DNA from: Rhodococcus wratislaviensis
GTDB taxonomy: Bacteria > Actinomycetota > Actinomycetes > Mycobacteriales > Mycobacteriaceae
Assembly: GCF_900455735.1 (NCBI RefSeq)
Contig: NZ_UAUI01000005.1
Span: 109,253-173,252, forward strand
Reading direction: 5' to 3'
Length of the DNA stretch: 64,000 nt
Below the pieces are notes generated by a model. It worked only from the letters and a program-made list of their open reading frames with translations, was not told the origin of the DNA and did no database searches. Position 1 is the stretch's first letter. Every line of letters begins with the position of its first letter. Position numbers and translations under genes: made by a program. Of this stretch, positions 8,836 to 18,210 are shown one piece after another.

Positions 8836-9144
8836 TCAGCCGGCCTGATCGAACCGGTGCCGTGCGGCCGCGAGATCCACGCGGCCGTCCCGGATGGGAA
8901 CACCCTCGAGTTCGAGTTTCGCGATCTGGCGGTGCGCGAGGTGCGGCGCCGGTCGTCCCGACGCGCCCAGCACCCGGTGCCAGGGGAGGTCGGCGGAGTC
9001 GGTACGCATGATCCAGCCGACCGTCCGCGCGCTGGACAGGCCTGCCGCCGAGGCGATGTCGCCGTAGGTGGCAACCCGGCCGGGCGGAATCGCCGCGACC
9101 AGCGCGCGGACCGCCTCGACCTGTTCCTCCGTCGTCGCGACCAT
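8836..9144 (-). CDS. Alkyltransferase-like protein (ATL, MGMT family without the catalytic Cys)
   Basis: A 102-residue protein with the DNA-binding core of O6-alkylguanine-DNA alkyltransferase (IPPGRVATYGDIASAAGLSS, then ARTVGWIMR). The active-site PCHRV is replaced by PWHRV. This Cys-to-Trp change is the hallmark of ATL proteins, which bind alkylated guanine without repairing it and hand the lesion to nucleotide excision repair. The start is ATG 9144; a GTG directly before it (9147) is an alternative. It follows the alpha/beta hydrolase on the same strand by 10 bp and probably shares its transcript. Confidence 0.92.
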   Translation of the reverse strand: MVATTEEQVEAVRALVAAIPPGRVATYGDIASAAGLSSARTVGWIMRTDSADLPWHRVLGASGRPAPHLAHRQIAKLELEGVPIRDGRVDLAAARHRFDQAG

Positions 9145-9154
9145 CACTCGACCA

Positions 9155-9940
9155 TCAGAGGAGCGTGCGGACGAGCTCGGCGACCTCGTCTGGCCGGGCC
9201 TGCGGCACCATGTGATCGCAGTCGAGGTCGACGGCAGTGAGGTTGTCGCCCAGATGGTCGGTGAGAGCCTTGCGGAACTCGGGTGTGACGTACGGCGGCT
9301 GCACCCTCGACGCCTGCACGAGGACGGTCGGCAGGTGCGCGGGCGGCAGGACGGCCTCGCGTGCGAGCTCGCCCCACGCCGTGACGACCGCCGGGGTGGA
9401 CAGCCGCCAGTTCACCCGGCCGTTCGCCAGCGGCACCAGGTGTTCGGCGATCTCGTTCTCGAGGACCTCGCGTGCCACCTCACCCCACGAGCCGTGCACC
9501 TTCTCGGACCGGGCCTCTGCGACGTCGGTGTAGTCGGGGGAGGAGATGGTGAGATCCGCCACGGACTGCATCAGCTCGGGATCGAGTCCGATCGCGGGAT
9601 CGAGCAGCACGAGTCCCCGGACGCGGTCGGGGACGGCCCGCGACAGATGCAGTGCCAGGGCGCACCCGAACGAGTGGCCCACCACCAGGACCGGTCCCCG
9701 CGCGTGTGCGTCGAGTGTGTCGACGAGACTCGCGACGTGGGCCTCGAGATTCCATGGCGGCGACCACGTGGAGCGGCCGTGCCCGAGCAGGTCGGGGGAG
9801 ATCCAGCGGGCGTCCGGCAGCTGGTCGGTGGCCAGCGCCTCCCACCGTCTGCCATGACCGGTGAGTCCGTGCAGGGCGAGGATCTCCGTGCCGTCCTCGG
9901 CGCCGAACAGGTACGTATTCAGTGCTGACACGTGACCCAT
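9155..9940 (-). CDS. Alpha/beta-fold hydrolase (LipV-like position)
   Basis: A 261-residue cytoplasmic alpha/beta hydrolase. Features: ALHGLTGHGRRW (oxyanion HG), DLLGHGRSTW, nucleophile elbow VVGHSFGCALAL, and a late His in DCDHMVPQARPDEVAEL. No signal peptide is seen. The equivalent position beside adnA in M. tuberculosis is lipV, so it may be the orthologue, but the substrate is unknown. ATG 9940 (MGHVSALNTYLFG) is chosen because the sequence upstream looks non-coding. It is divergent from adnA with only 56 bp between the starts, so promoters of the two must lie within or near this gap. Confidence 0.88.
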   Translation of the reverse strand: MGHVSALNTYLFGAEDGTEILALHGLTGHGRRWEALATDQLPDARWISPDLLGHGRSTWSPPWNLEAHVASLVDTLDAHARGPVLVVGHSFGCALALHLSRAVPDRVRGLVLLDPAIGLDPELMQSVADLTISSPDYTDVAEARSEKVHGSWGEVAREVLENEIAEHLVPLANGRVNWRLSTPAVVTAWGELAREAVLPPAHLPTVLVQASRVQPPYVTPEFRKALTDHLGDNLTAVDLDCDHMVPQARPDEVAELVRTLL

Positions 9941-9996
9941 GATGCCGGATCGGGTCGCCGTACGAGATGTCGGACCGTTCTGGTGGAATGCCACCC

Positions 9997-12900
9997 ATGA
10001 CGGAATCGGCGGTGCGCACCAGGACGTCGGTTCCCCGTGCTCGGCTCGTGCACCGCCGGAACCCGGTCCGCGAGGCGCGGGTGTGGGACGACGCCACGCA
10101 GCGGGTCCTCACCGCGCCGCCCCTCGGCCTGGGCTGGAATCCCTGGCAGGTGCTCGGCGGCCCCGGAACGGGAAAGACGTCGCTTCTCGTCGACGTCGCG
10201 GTGGACCGGATCGCCGGTGGCGAAGACCCGGAGTCGGTGCTCGTCCTGACGCAGTCGAAGCGAGCGGCGGGCCGGGTCCGCGAAGAGGTCACCGGCGCCC
10301 TCGTCGGCCATGACGAACACCACGGCCCCCGCGCCACGCGCGAACCGCTCGTGCGCACTGTCCACTCCTACGCCTTCGCGGTGCTGAGACTGCAGGCCGC
10401 CGCCCACGGAAATCCGCCGCCGCGCCTCATCACCGGCGCCGAACAGGACGCCGTGCTGCGCGAGATGCTGCACGGCGACATCGCGGACGGCGGTGAGATG
10501 TGGCCCGAACGGCTGCGTCCAGCACTGGCACTGGGCGGCTTCGCCGTCGAGCTGCGCGACCTCATGCTGCGTTCGAGCGAGCGGGGCCTCGGCCCCGAAG
10601 ACCTGATCAAGCTGGGGCAACGTCACGCCCGTCCCGAGTGGGTGGCGGCGGGAATGTTCGCCGCCCGGTACGAGCACGGCATGCTGCTGCGCGGTGCCGT
10701 CGGGGTCGAGGCCCCCGAGGCCACGGCGCCTGCGCTCGACGCCGCCGAACTCATCGGCGCGGCCCTCACCGCGTTCGCCACCGACCCGGACCTACTGCGC
10801 ACCGAGCGTGCCCGGGTGCGGCACCTGCTCGTCGACGACGCCCAGCACCTCGATCCGCAAGCCGCGGAACTCGTCCGGCTCGTCGGCACCGGTACCCGCA
10901 CCACGGTCGTCGCCGGCGACCCGGACCAGTCGATCTACGGCTTCCGCGGGGCCGATCCGACGTTCCTCGCCGAGCTGGCCGACAAGGGCGATCCCCGGCA
11001 GGTGTTGCTACCGGTCAACTTTCGTAGTTCGACGGAGGTCGCGGCCACGGCGGCCCGGATCACGTCCCGGCTTCCGGGGCATCTGCCGCACCGGATCTGG
11101 AGCCCGGCGCAGGACGGCGGACGAACCTCGGTCCGGGTGCTGAGCACGGCGGCGAAGGAGGCCGCGCTCATCGCCGACACCCTGCGTCGCGCCCACCTCC
11201 TCGACGGGGTGCCGTGGTCGGAGATGGCGGTGATCGTGCGCTCGGTTCCGCGGGCCCTGGCGCCGCTGCGTCGCGCCCTGCTGGGTGCGGGTGTGCCCGT
11301 CACCACCGCGGCATCCGAGTTGCCGCTGGCCCGTCAACACGGGGTGTCGGGACTGATGCTGGTGCTGCGGGCACTGTCGGGGCAGGAATTCACGGGCGAG
11401 GACGCACTCGCTCTGCTCGCCGGCCCGGTCGGCGGCGCAGAACCCGTGGCGCTCCGGCGTCTACGCCGGGGCCTGCGGCGCGCCGAGCTGGCGTCCGGCG
11501 GCGATCGCGACTCGGCGGAGCTCCTTCGTCTCGTGCTGGTGGGCGAGACCGACAGCACCCGCAGGGTCACCGCCAAATTGACCGACGTCGAAGCGGCATC
11601 CCTGAACCGGGTGCTGTCCGTGCTGCGCAAGGCGAAGGTGCCTCTGGACCGCGGGCGCGGCATCGAGGACGTGCTGTGGGCGGCATGGCAGGCCACCGGA
11701 CTCGAACGCCGCTGGTCGGCGGCCTCCGCTCGCGGGGGGCCGATCGGGGCACAGGCCGACCGCGACCTCGACGCCGTGGTCGCCCTGTTCGACGCGGCGG
11801 CGAGTTACGTCGACCGCCTCCCGCGCGCGCAGCTCGCCGGGTTCGTCGACTATCTGACCGGGCAGGCCATTCCCACCACCCGGAACGTCTCCGCGGTCCC
11901 GGTCGACGCCGTCTCGGTGCTCAGCGCCCACTCGGCTGCCGGCCGTGAATGGGACGTCGTCGCGGTCGCGGGTGTGCAGGAAGGGCTGTGGCCGAGTCTG
12001 CGGGCCCGCGGCAGCCTGCTCGGCACCGAGGCGCTGATCGACCTGACGGCGGGAGTGTCCGACGGCAGCGAGACGGCCGCCGACCGGATGTCGCGCACCG
12101 CACCGCTCTTGGCCGAGGAACGCAGGCTGTTCCTCGTGGCGTGCAGCCGGGCGAGGCGGAGTCTGCTCGTCACCGCGGTCGACTCCGCCAGCGGCGACGC
12201 CGATCTCGTTCACTCCCGTTTCGTCGACGAACTGCTCGCCGGAGACCAGGATGCGGACGTCGAGGAGGCAGTCGTGCAGGCGGAGGATCCGGCGACCCGG
12301 GTCCTGGCCCTCCCTGCCCTCGTCGCAGAATTGCGCAGCGTCGTCTGCGATCCGGACGTCGCGGAATCCGACCCCGACCGGCAGGAACGTGCGGCGCGCC
12401 AGCTCGCCCGGCTCGCCGACGCCGGAGTGCGCGGCGCACACCCGGACCAGTGGTACGGCACAGCCGAACCGAGCACCGGCGTGGCGTTGTGGAACGAGGA
12501 GGGCGGACCGGTGTCGCTGTCGCCGTCCACCATCGACCTGCTCAACACGTGCCCGCTGCGGTGGTTGCTCGAACGGCACGGCGGGACGGACGGCGACAAC
12601 ACCCACGCCATCGCCGGAACGCTCGTGCACACGCTGGTGCAGGCGCTCGCCGGGCGGATCCCGGCCGATCAGGTGGAACGCGCGCTCGAGAACGCCTGGG
12701 AGTCGATCGATCTGGGATCTCAGTGGTACTCGCGGCGCGAACTCGACCGGACCCGGGACATGCTCGCCACCTTCACTTCCTGGCTGGGTAACACCCGGTC
12801 CGAACTCACCGAGGTCGGTGTCGAGGTGGCAGTCGACGGCGTCCTGGAACCGCGGGAAGAGGGTTCCCCGACGATCCGGCTGCGGGGGCGGATCGACCGG

Positions 12901-13293
12901 CTCGAGCGCGATGCCGAGGGCAGGCCCGTCATCGTCGACGTGAAGACCGCCCGCACGCCGGTCACCAAGGACGACGCCCAGCAGCACGCCCAGCTGGCGG
13001 CGTACCAGGTGGCGGCGGCGACCGGTGCGATCGACGGGGAGCCGGCGTCGAAACCCGGTGGGGCGCGGCTGGTCTTCGTCGCCAAACCACACAAGAAGGA
13101 AGGCGCGACCCAGCGGGTGCAGGCACCGCTGTCGGACGAGGACCTCGAGACGTGGCTCGCGGTCATCCACGCGGCAGCGGCGGCCACCAAGGGGCCTGAG
13201 TTCCTCGCCCGCGTCAACGACGGTTGCCGGCACTGCCCGGTGCGCACGAGTTGCCCCGCGCACGACGAGGGACGGCAGGTGACGTCGGAATGA
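9997..13293 (+). CDS. adnA: ATP-dependent helicase-nuclease subunit AdnA
   Basis: A 1098-residue UvrD-like motor plus RecB-type nuclease. It is one half of the AdnAB complex that resects double-strand ends in mycobacteria and relatives. Walker A is GGPGTGKTS (about residue 54). Motif II is LLVDDAQH, with DDAQ instead of the usual DExQ, hinting at a weaker motor. Motif III is VVAGDPDQSIYGFRG; motif VI is ACSRARRSLLV. The C-terminal nuclease has GTLVHTLVQ, RGRIDRLE and VIVDVKTA. Cysteines in NTCPLRW and GCRHCPVRTSC fit an AddB-like Fe-S cluster. ATG 9997 is preferred; 9988 and 9967 are in frame. Its stop overlaps adnB by ATGA. Confidence 0.94.
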   Translation: MTESAVRTRTSVPRARLVHRRNPVREARVWDDATQRVLTAPPLGLGWNPWQVLGGPGTGKTSLLVDVAVDRIAGGEDPESVLVLTQSKRAAGRVREEVTGALVGHDEHHGPRATREPLVRTVHSYAFAVLRLQAAAHGNPPPRLITGAEQDAVLREMLHGDIADGGEMWPERLRPALALGGFAVELRDLMLRSSERGLGPEDLIKLGQRHARPEWVAAGMFAARYEHGMLLRGAVGVEAPEATAPALDAAELIGAALTAFATDPDLLRTERARVRHLLVDDAQHLDPQAAELVRLVGTGTRTTVVAGDPDQSIYGFRGADPTFLAELADKGDPRQVLLPVNFRSSTEVAATAARITSRLPGHLPHRIWSPAQDGGRTSVRVLSTAAKEAALIADTLRRAHLLDGVPWSEMAVIVRSVPRALAPLRRALLGAGVPVTTAASELPLARQHGVSGLMLVLRALSGQEFTGEDALALLAGPVGGAEPVALRRLRRGLRRAELASGGDRDSAELLRLVLVGETDSTRRVTAKLTDVEAASLNRVLSVLRKAKVPLDRGRGIEDVLWAAWQATGLERRWSAASARGGPIGAQADRDLDAVVALFDAAASYVDRLPRAQLAGFVDYLTGQAIPTTRNVSAVPVDAVSVLSAHSAAGREWDVVAVAGVQEGLWPSLRARGSLLGTEALIDLTAGVSDGSETAADRMSRTAPLLAEERRLFLVACSRARRSLLVTAVDSASGDADLVHSRFVDELLAGDQDADVEEAVVQAEDPATRVLALPALVAELRSVVCDPDVAESDPDRQERAARQLARLADAGVRGAHPDQWYGTAEPSTGVALWNEEGGPVSLSPSTIDLLNTCPLRWLLERHGGTDGDNTHAIAGTLVHTLVQALAGRIPADQVERALENAWESIDLGSQWYSRRELDRTRDMLATFTSWLGNTRSELTEVGVEVAVDGVLEPREEGSPTIRLRGRIDRLERDAEGRPVIVDVKTARTPVTKDDAQQHAQLAAYQVAAATGAIDGEPASKPGGARLVFVAKPHKKEGATQRVQAPLSDEDLETWLAVIHAAAAATKGPEFLARVNDGCRHCPVRTSCPAHDEGRQVTSE

Positions 13294-16200
13294 CGATCCG
13301 TATCGACCCGGTGGAACTCGCCCTCGGCCTGGGTCAGCACCCACCGACCCCGGAGCAGGCCGCCGTCATCGCGGCACCCCTCGGCCCGACCCTCGTCGTC
13401 GCGGGGGCAGGCGCGGGCAAGACCGAGACGATGGCGGCCCGCGTCGTGTGGCTGGTGGCCAACGGTGTCGTCGACCCCGAGGCGGTGCTGGGGCTGACGT
13501 TCACCCGCAAGGCGGCGCAGCAGCTGACCGCCCGGATCAGGAAACGCCTTGCCCGGCTGGCGGGTTCGGACCTGCTCCGCAGGGTCGACCCGAGCGGCGA
13601 CCTGCGATCGCGAATCCTCGCGGGCGAACCGGAAGTCAGCACCTACCACTCCTACGCCGGACGACTGCTGTCCGAGCACGGGCTGCTGCTGCCCATCGAA
13701 CCCTCGGCGACGCTCCTGTCGGAGACGGAACTGTGGCAGCTGGCGCACCGGGTGGTCAGCTCGTGGGACGGCGACCTCGACACCGACCGGAATCCGGCGT
13801 CCGTCACCGAAGCCGTGCTCGCATTGTCGGGGCAGCTGGCCGAGCACCTCGTCGAACCGGACGATCTGCGGGAGGCGCACACCGAGCTCGACAAGCTCGT
13901 CCACACCCTGCCCGCCGGACCGCGGCAGCGCGGCGGCCCCGGCAAGGAACTGCTCGACATCCTCGACACCCAGCACCGGCGGGTGGAGCTCCTACCACTG
14001 GTGCAGCGTCTCTCGGACACTCTGCGCCGCGAAGGTGCGCTCGACTTCGGCAGCCAGATGTCGCTGGCGGCACGGGTCGCCGCGGACCACCCCGAGGTTG
14101 GAGTCGCCGAGCGCACACGCTTCCGGGTGGTGCTGCTCGACGAGTACCAGGACACGGGACACTCGCAGCGGGTGCTGCTGTCGTCCCTGTTCGGCGGCGG
14201 TCTCGACGGCGAACTCGCGCTCACCGCGGTGGGCGACCCCATGCAGTCGATCTACGGCTGGCGTGGTGCCTCGGCGGCCAACCTACCGCGCTTCGCCACG
14301 GATTTCCCGCTGACGAACGGAGATCCGGGGCCGACGCTGGAACTGCTCACGAGCTGGCGCAACCCGCCGGAGGCCCTGGCCCTGGCCAACATGGCGTCGG
14401 CGTCCCTGCGTGAGCGGGGCGTGTCGGTCAGCACCCTGCGGGCGCGACCACAGGCCGTCCCGGGTGATGTGCGGCTGGCCCTCACCGGTGACGTCGTGCA
14501 GGAACGCGCATGGGTGGCCGACCGCATCGCCGAACAGTACGCGAACGCCACGAGCCGGGGCGAGGACCCACCGACCGCCGCGGTGCTGATCCGCCGCAAC
14601 GCGGACGCCGCACCGATCGCGGAGGTCCTGCGGTCCCGGGGTCTGCCGGTCGAAGTGGTCGGTCTCGGCGGGCTGCTCCACACCCCCGAGGTGGCCGACG
14701 TCATCGCGATGCTCCGGGTGGTCGCCGACCCGATGGCGGGCAGTGCCGCCGTGCGGATGCTGACCGGGGCGAGATGGCAGATCGGGGCCGCCGATCTGAC
14801 GGCGCTGTCGCGGCGAGCCTCCGAACTGGCCATCGGAACCGGCTACGGCACCACCGGCGCCGTCACCGATTCGACCGCTCTGGCCGACGCCGTCGGCGAG
14901 GCGCTGCCCGGTGAACACGCGGAGCAGGCCGGGCTGGCAGACGCTCTGGCGGATCCCGGTCCTGCCGAACGCTATTCGCAGGTCGGCTACGCACGGATCA
15001 CCGCCGTCGCGGCGGAGTTGGCGTCTCTGCGTGAGCGAATCGGGCAGCCACTCACCGAGCTGGTGGCCGAGGTGGAACGGACGCTGGGTATCGGCATCGA
15101 AGCGCAGGCGCGGACGCGGCGGTCGGCGCGGGGAAGTGCGGGCCGCGAACATCTCGACGCCTTCGCCGACGTCGTCGCCGGGTACGCGAGCCGCACGTCG
15201 GCCACCGTCACCGGACTGCTCGCGTTCCTGTCGGCCGCGGAGTCGGTCGAAAAGGGTTTGGCGCCGGGTGAAGTCGAGGTGGACCCGCATCGCGTGCAGG
15301 TGCTGACGGTGCACTCGGCGAAGGGGCTGGAGTGGGAAGTGGTGGCGGTACCGCACCTCACGGCCGGGGTCTTTCCGTCGCGGACGGCGTCCGGGTCCTG
15401 GCTCGGTGCCGTCGGTGAACTGCCACCCTCGCTGCGCGGAGATCGTGCGCGGCCGGGGGAGTCGGCCGACGGCGTGCCCGTTCTCGACCTCGAGAACCTG
15501 TACGACCGGAAGGACCTCGAGGAGGCCGTGAAGGCGCACAAGGCGGCGCTGGCCGCGCGCAAACTCGACGAGGACCGCCGGCTGTTCTACGTTGCACTCA
15601 CTCGTACCGAACGGGTGCTGTTCGCTTCGGGTCACCACTGGGCAGAATCTGGAACCGAGCCCAAGGGTCCCTCCGAGTTCCTCACCGAACTGCGCGACAC
15701 GGTGACCGACGAAGAGCACGAGGGAATCGGGATCGTCGACATCTGGGCGCCCGCACCCGAACCCGAGGAGCAGAACCCGCTGACCAGCACCCCCAAGTCG
15801 GCTGTGTGGCCGCGGGATCCGCTCGGCCTCCGCCGGGAGTCGGTCGAGCGGGGCGCGGCGTTGGTCGTCGCGGCGCTGAAGGGTGCCGGCGAGCCGGCAC
15901 CGGCCGGCGAGGACGACGATCCCGAGAACTGGGCCGCCGACGTCGACGCCCTTCTCGCGGAGCGGGAAGCGCGGGCCAATGCGCGCACCGAGGTGGTGTT
16001 ACCCGGTCAGTTGTCGGTGAGCCAGCTCGTCGAACTCGAAGCCGACCCGGACGCCTTGGCCGCCAGGCTGCGGCGTCCGCTGCCGTACCCGCCGAATCCG
16101 CTGGCCCGCCGCGGTACCGCATTCCATGCCTGGGTGGAGCGCCGCTTCGGGGCCACCCGGCTGCTCGACCTCGACGAGCTGCCCGGTGCCGCCGACACGG

Positions 16201-16637
16201 GTGCGGGCCCCGACACCGACCTCGCGACCTTGCAGGACGCGTTCCTGCGCTCGTCCTGGGCGGACCGCAACCCGACCGAGGTGGAGGTGCCGTTCGAGAC
16301 GTCGGTGGCGGGGACGGTGCTGCGCGGCCGGATCGACGCGGTGTTCACCGACCCCGACGGCGGGTGGACGGTGATCGACTGGAAGACCGGCGCCGAGCCG
16401 AGCGCGGCCAACGAGAAGGCCGTCGTGATGCAGCTGGCCGCGTACCGGCTGGCGTGGGCCGAGCTGATGGACGTTCCGATCGAGCGGGTGCGCGCCGCGT
16501 TCCACTACGTGCGGACCGGACGGACGATCGCGCCGGAACACCTGCCCGACGCCGACGCACTCGCCCGTCTCCTCCGTTCCGCCGGTTCTCCCGAGGAGGA
16601 GGTCAGGCCTGACGCCGAGCCTTCAGTGACTCGGTGA
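13290..16637 (+). CDS. adnB: ATP-dependent helicase-nuclease subunit AdnB
   Basis: A 1115-residue partner of AdnA. Walker A AGAGAGKTET is at residues 39-48, with a canonical Walker B LLDEYQDTGHSQ near residue 284. Motif III is AVGDPMQSIYGWRGAS; VLTVHSAKGLEWEVV and YVALTRTERVL are late motor motifs. The RecB-family nuclease at the C-terminus shows GTAFHAWVERRFG, LRGRIDAVF and TVIDWKTG (Asp, Asp-x-Lys). There is no C-terminal Cys cluster, unlike AdnA. ATG 13290 sits in an ATGA overlap, so both subunits should be made together. The 3' end overlaps the convergent DoxX-like gene by 35 bp. Confidence 0.95.
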   Translation: MTIRIDPVELALGLGQHPPTPEQAAVIAAPLGPTLVVAGAGAGKTETMAARVVWLVANGVVDPEAVLGLTFTRKAAQQLTARIRKRLARLAGSDLLRRVDPSGDLRSRILAGEPEVSTYHSYAGRLLSEHGLLLPIEPSATLLSETELWQLAHRVVSSWDGDLDTDRNPASVTEAVLALSGQLAEHLVEPDDLREAHTELDKLVHTLPAGPRQRGGPGKELLDILDTQHRRVELLPLVQRLSDTLRREGALDFGSQMSLAARVAADHPEVGVAERTRFRVVLLDEYQDTGHSQRVLLSSLFGGGLDGELALTAVGDPMQSIYGWRGASAANLPRFATDFPLTNGDPGPTLELLTSWRNPPEALALANMASASLRERGVSVSTLRARPQAVPGDVRLALTGDVVQERAWVADRIAEQYANATSRGEDPPTAAVLIRRNADAAPIAEVLRSRGLPVEVVGLGGLLHTPEVADVIAMLRVVADPMAGSAAVRMLTGARWQIGAADLTALSRRASELAIGTGYGTTGAVTDSTALADAVGEALPGEHAEQAGLADALADPGPAERYSQVGYARITAVAAELASLRERIGQPLTELVAEVERTLGIGIEAQARTRRSARGSAGREHLDAFADVVAGYASRTSATVTGLLAFLSAAESVEKGLAPGEVEVDPHRVQVLTVHSAKGLEWEVVAVPHLTAGVFPSRTASGSWLGAVGELPPSLRGDRARPGESADGVPVLDLENLYDRKDLEEAVKAHKAALAARKLDEDRRLFYVALTRTERVLFASGHHWAESGTEPKGPSEFLTELRDTVTDEEHEGIGIVDIWAPAPEPEEQNPLTSTPKSAVWPRDPLGLRRESVERGAALVVAALKGAGEPAPAGEDDDPENWAADVDALLAEREARANARTEVVLPGQLSVSQLVELEADPDALAARLRRPLPYPPNPLARRGTAFHAWVERRFGATRLLDLDELPGAADTGAGPDTDLATLQDAFLRSSWADRNPTEVEVPFETSVAGTVLRGRIDAVFTDPDGGWTVIDWKTGAEPSAANEKAVVMQLAAYRLAWAELMDVPIERVRAAFHYVRTGRTIAPEHLPDADALARLLRSAGSPEEEVRPDAEPSVTR

Positions 16638-17001
16638 CCAACGGGATCTGCAGCGGAAGGCGCAGCAGCACACCGGCTTTCTGCACGTTCGTCGTCTTGG
16701 AGCTCTTCAGCCAGTCCACCGCCATGTTGACGTTGGCAGGGAAGACGGCGACGAACAGGAGTGCAGCGAGGCCGCCACCGAGCCTGCGGGTTCGCGGCAC
16801 GGCGAGCGCGGTGCCGATGGCGAGTTCGGCGACCCCCGACACGTATGTGTAGGTGCGGGCCTCGCCCGGAAGTTGGGTGGGGACCGTGGAGTCGAAGAAC
16901 TTGGGGGCGACGAAGTGCATCGTGCCCGCGCCGAGTAGCAGCGCGGCAAGGCGGAGTGCGGGCTTCTGGCTCGGTCGTGGTGTGTTGCTCTCTCGTTGCA
17001 T
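16603..17001 (-). CDS. DoxX-family small membrane protein
   Basis: A 132-residue integral membrane protein with about four hydrophobic segments (LRLAALLLGAGTMHFVAP, VSGVAELAIGTALAVP, LGGGLAALLFVAVFPANVNM and a weaker last one). It resembles DoxX/DoxX-like proteins, several of which take part in redox or thiol stress responses in mycobacteria; the exact role here is unknown. The start is taken as ATG 17001, although the frame stays open upstream. Its last 35 bp overlap the 3' end of adnB on the opposite strand. Confidence 0.82.
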   Translation of the reverse strand: MQRESNTPRPSQKPALRLAALLLGAGTMHFVAPKFFDSTVPTQLPGEARTYTYVSGVAELAIGTALAVPRTRRLGGGLAALLFVAVFPANVNMAVDWLKSSKTTNVQKAGVLLRLPLQIPLVTESLKARRQA

Positions 17002-17122
17002 GACGTCAGCTTGCCCGAACGACTCGGTTCGCGACAACGAGGCTCCGACGTGTCACCGATGGGGCAATCGGGGTTAGGCTGCCAGCCGATGTCGGAGTTC
17101 AGTGCAACGTGGAGACGAACAT

Positions 17123-18190
17123 ATGGCCGGTAGGCTGCGTGAGAGATTGAGCAGGTCGGACACCCTGACCGACCGGCCTGACTTCGCGTTGGTGGGTGTG
17201 CTCCGGATTCCGGAACTGCAGACCAGTCCGGCGCGGGCGATCTACCGCCGCGTGGGTATCGCCCTGGCGGCGTTGGCGTTGGCGGTTCTCATCGTCTACA
17301 TCGACCGGGCGGGTTACCGCGACGCGCAGGACAACGAATTGTCGCTGCTCGACTGCATCTACTACGCGACGGTGTCGTTGTCGACGACGGGCTACGGCGA
17401 CATCACCCCGTTCACACCGTCCGCGAGGCTCGTGAACGTTCTCCTGATCACGCCTCTTCGAATCTTCTTCCTCATCGTCCTGGTCGGTACGACTCTCTCC
17501 GCGCTCACGCAGAGCTCCCGGCAGGCGTTCAAAATTCAGCGTTGGAGGCAGCACGTGCGCAATCACACCGTGGTGATCGGCTACGGAACCAAGGGACGCA
17601 CCGCGATCGACGCGATGCTCGGCGACGACGTTCCGCCGTCGGAGATCGTGGTGGTCGACACCGACCACGCGGTGCTCGACTCGGCGGCCAGCAAGGGCCT
17701 CGTCACGGTCCACGGGTCCGCCACCAAATCGGACGTGCTGCGGTTGGCGGGCGCGCAGAACGCGTCGGCGATCATCGTCGCCGCCAACCGCGACGACACC
17801 GCGGTGCTGGTGACGCTGACGGCGCGCGAGATCGCACCGAAGGCGAAGATCGTCGCGGCGATCCGCGAATCCGAGAACACGCACCTGCTGCGGCAGTCCG
17901 GCGCCGATTCGGTCGTGGTGTCCTCCGAGACCGCGGGCCGGCTCCTCGGCATCGCCACGAAGACGCCGAGTGTCGTCGAGATGATGGAGGACCTCCTGAC
18001 TCCGGAGGCCGGATTCGCGATCGCGGAGCGCCCGGTGGAGCGGGACGAGATCGGCGGCTCCCCGCGTCACCTCGCGGACATCGTGCTCGGTGTGGTGCGG
18101 GACGGGCGGTTGATCCGGGTCGGCTCGCCGGAGGTCGATTCGATCGAGGAGAACGACCGACTGCTGTACATCCGTCGGGTCGCCAACTGA
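17123..18190 (+). CDS. Two-TM potassium channel with RCK (TrkA-N) domain
   Basis: A 355-residue ion channel subunit of the MthK/Kch type. Two transmembrane helices (VGIALAALALAVLIVYI and LLITPLRIFFLIVLVGTTL) flank the pore with filter TTGYGD near residue 90. The cytoplasmic RCK/TrkA-N domain begins VVIGYGTKGRTAIDAML (Rossmann GxGxxG-like) and continues with IVVVDTD and TVHGSATKSDVLRLAG. The C-terminal TrkA-C-like part is short. This is the Rv3200c equivalent next to adnB and nudC. ATG 17123 is chosen because GGAGA (17111-17115) lies 7 nt upstream. Confidence 0.95.
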   Translation: MAGRLRERLSRSDTLTDRPDFALVGVLRIPELQTSPARAIYRRVGIALAALALAVLIVYIDRAGYRDAQDNELSLLDCIYYATVSLSTTGYGDITPFTPSARLVNVLLITPLRIFFLIVLVGTTLSALTQSSRQAFKIQRWRQHVRNHTVVIGYGTKGRTAIDAMLGDDVPPSEIVVVDTDHAVLDSAASKGLVTVHGSATKSDVLRLAGAQNASAIIVAANRDDTAVLVTLTAREIAPKAKIVAAIRESENTHLLRQSGADSVVVSSETAGRLLGIATKTPSVVEMMEDLLTPEAGFAIAERPVERDEIGGSPRHLADIVLGVVRDGRLIRVGSPEVDSIEENDRLLYIRRVAN

Positions 18191-18210
18191 TCGGCAGTAG
18201 TGTCGACGGC

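Noticed and set aside
12720..13976. 418-codon antisense ORF across the adnA/adnB junction
   Set aside because: It mirrors two well-supported genes, has Arg/His/Gly-rich shadow composition and no family motif. High GC makes such open frames common.
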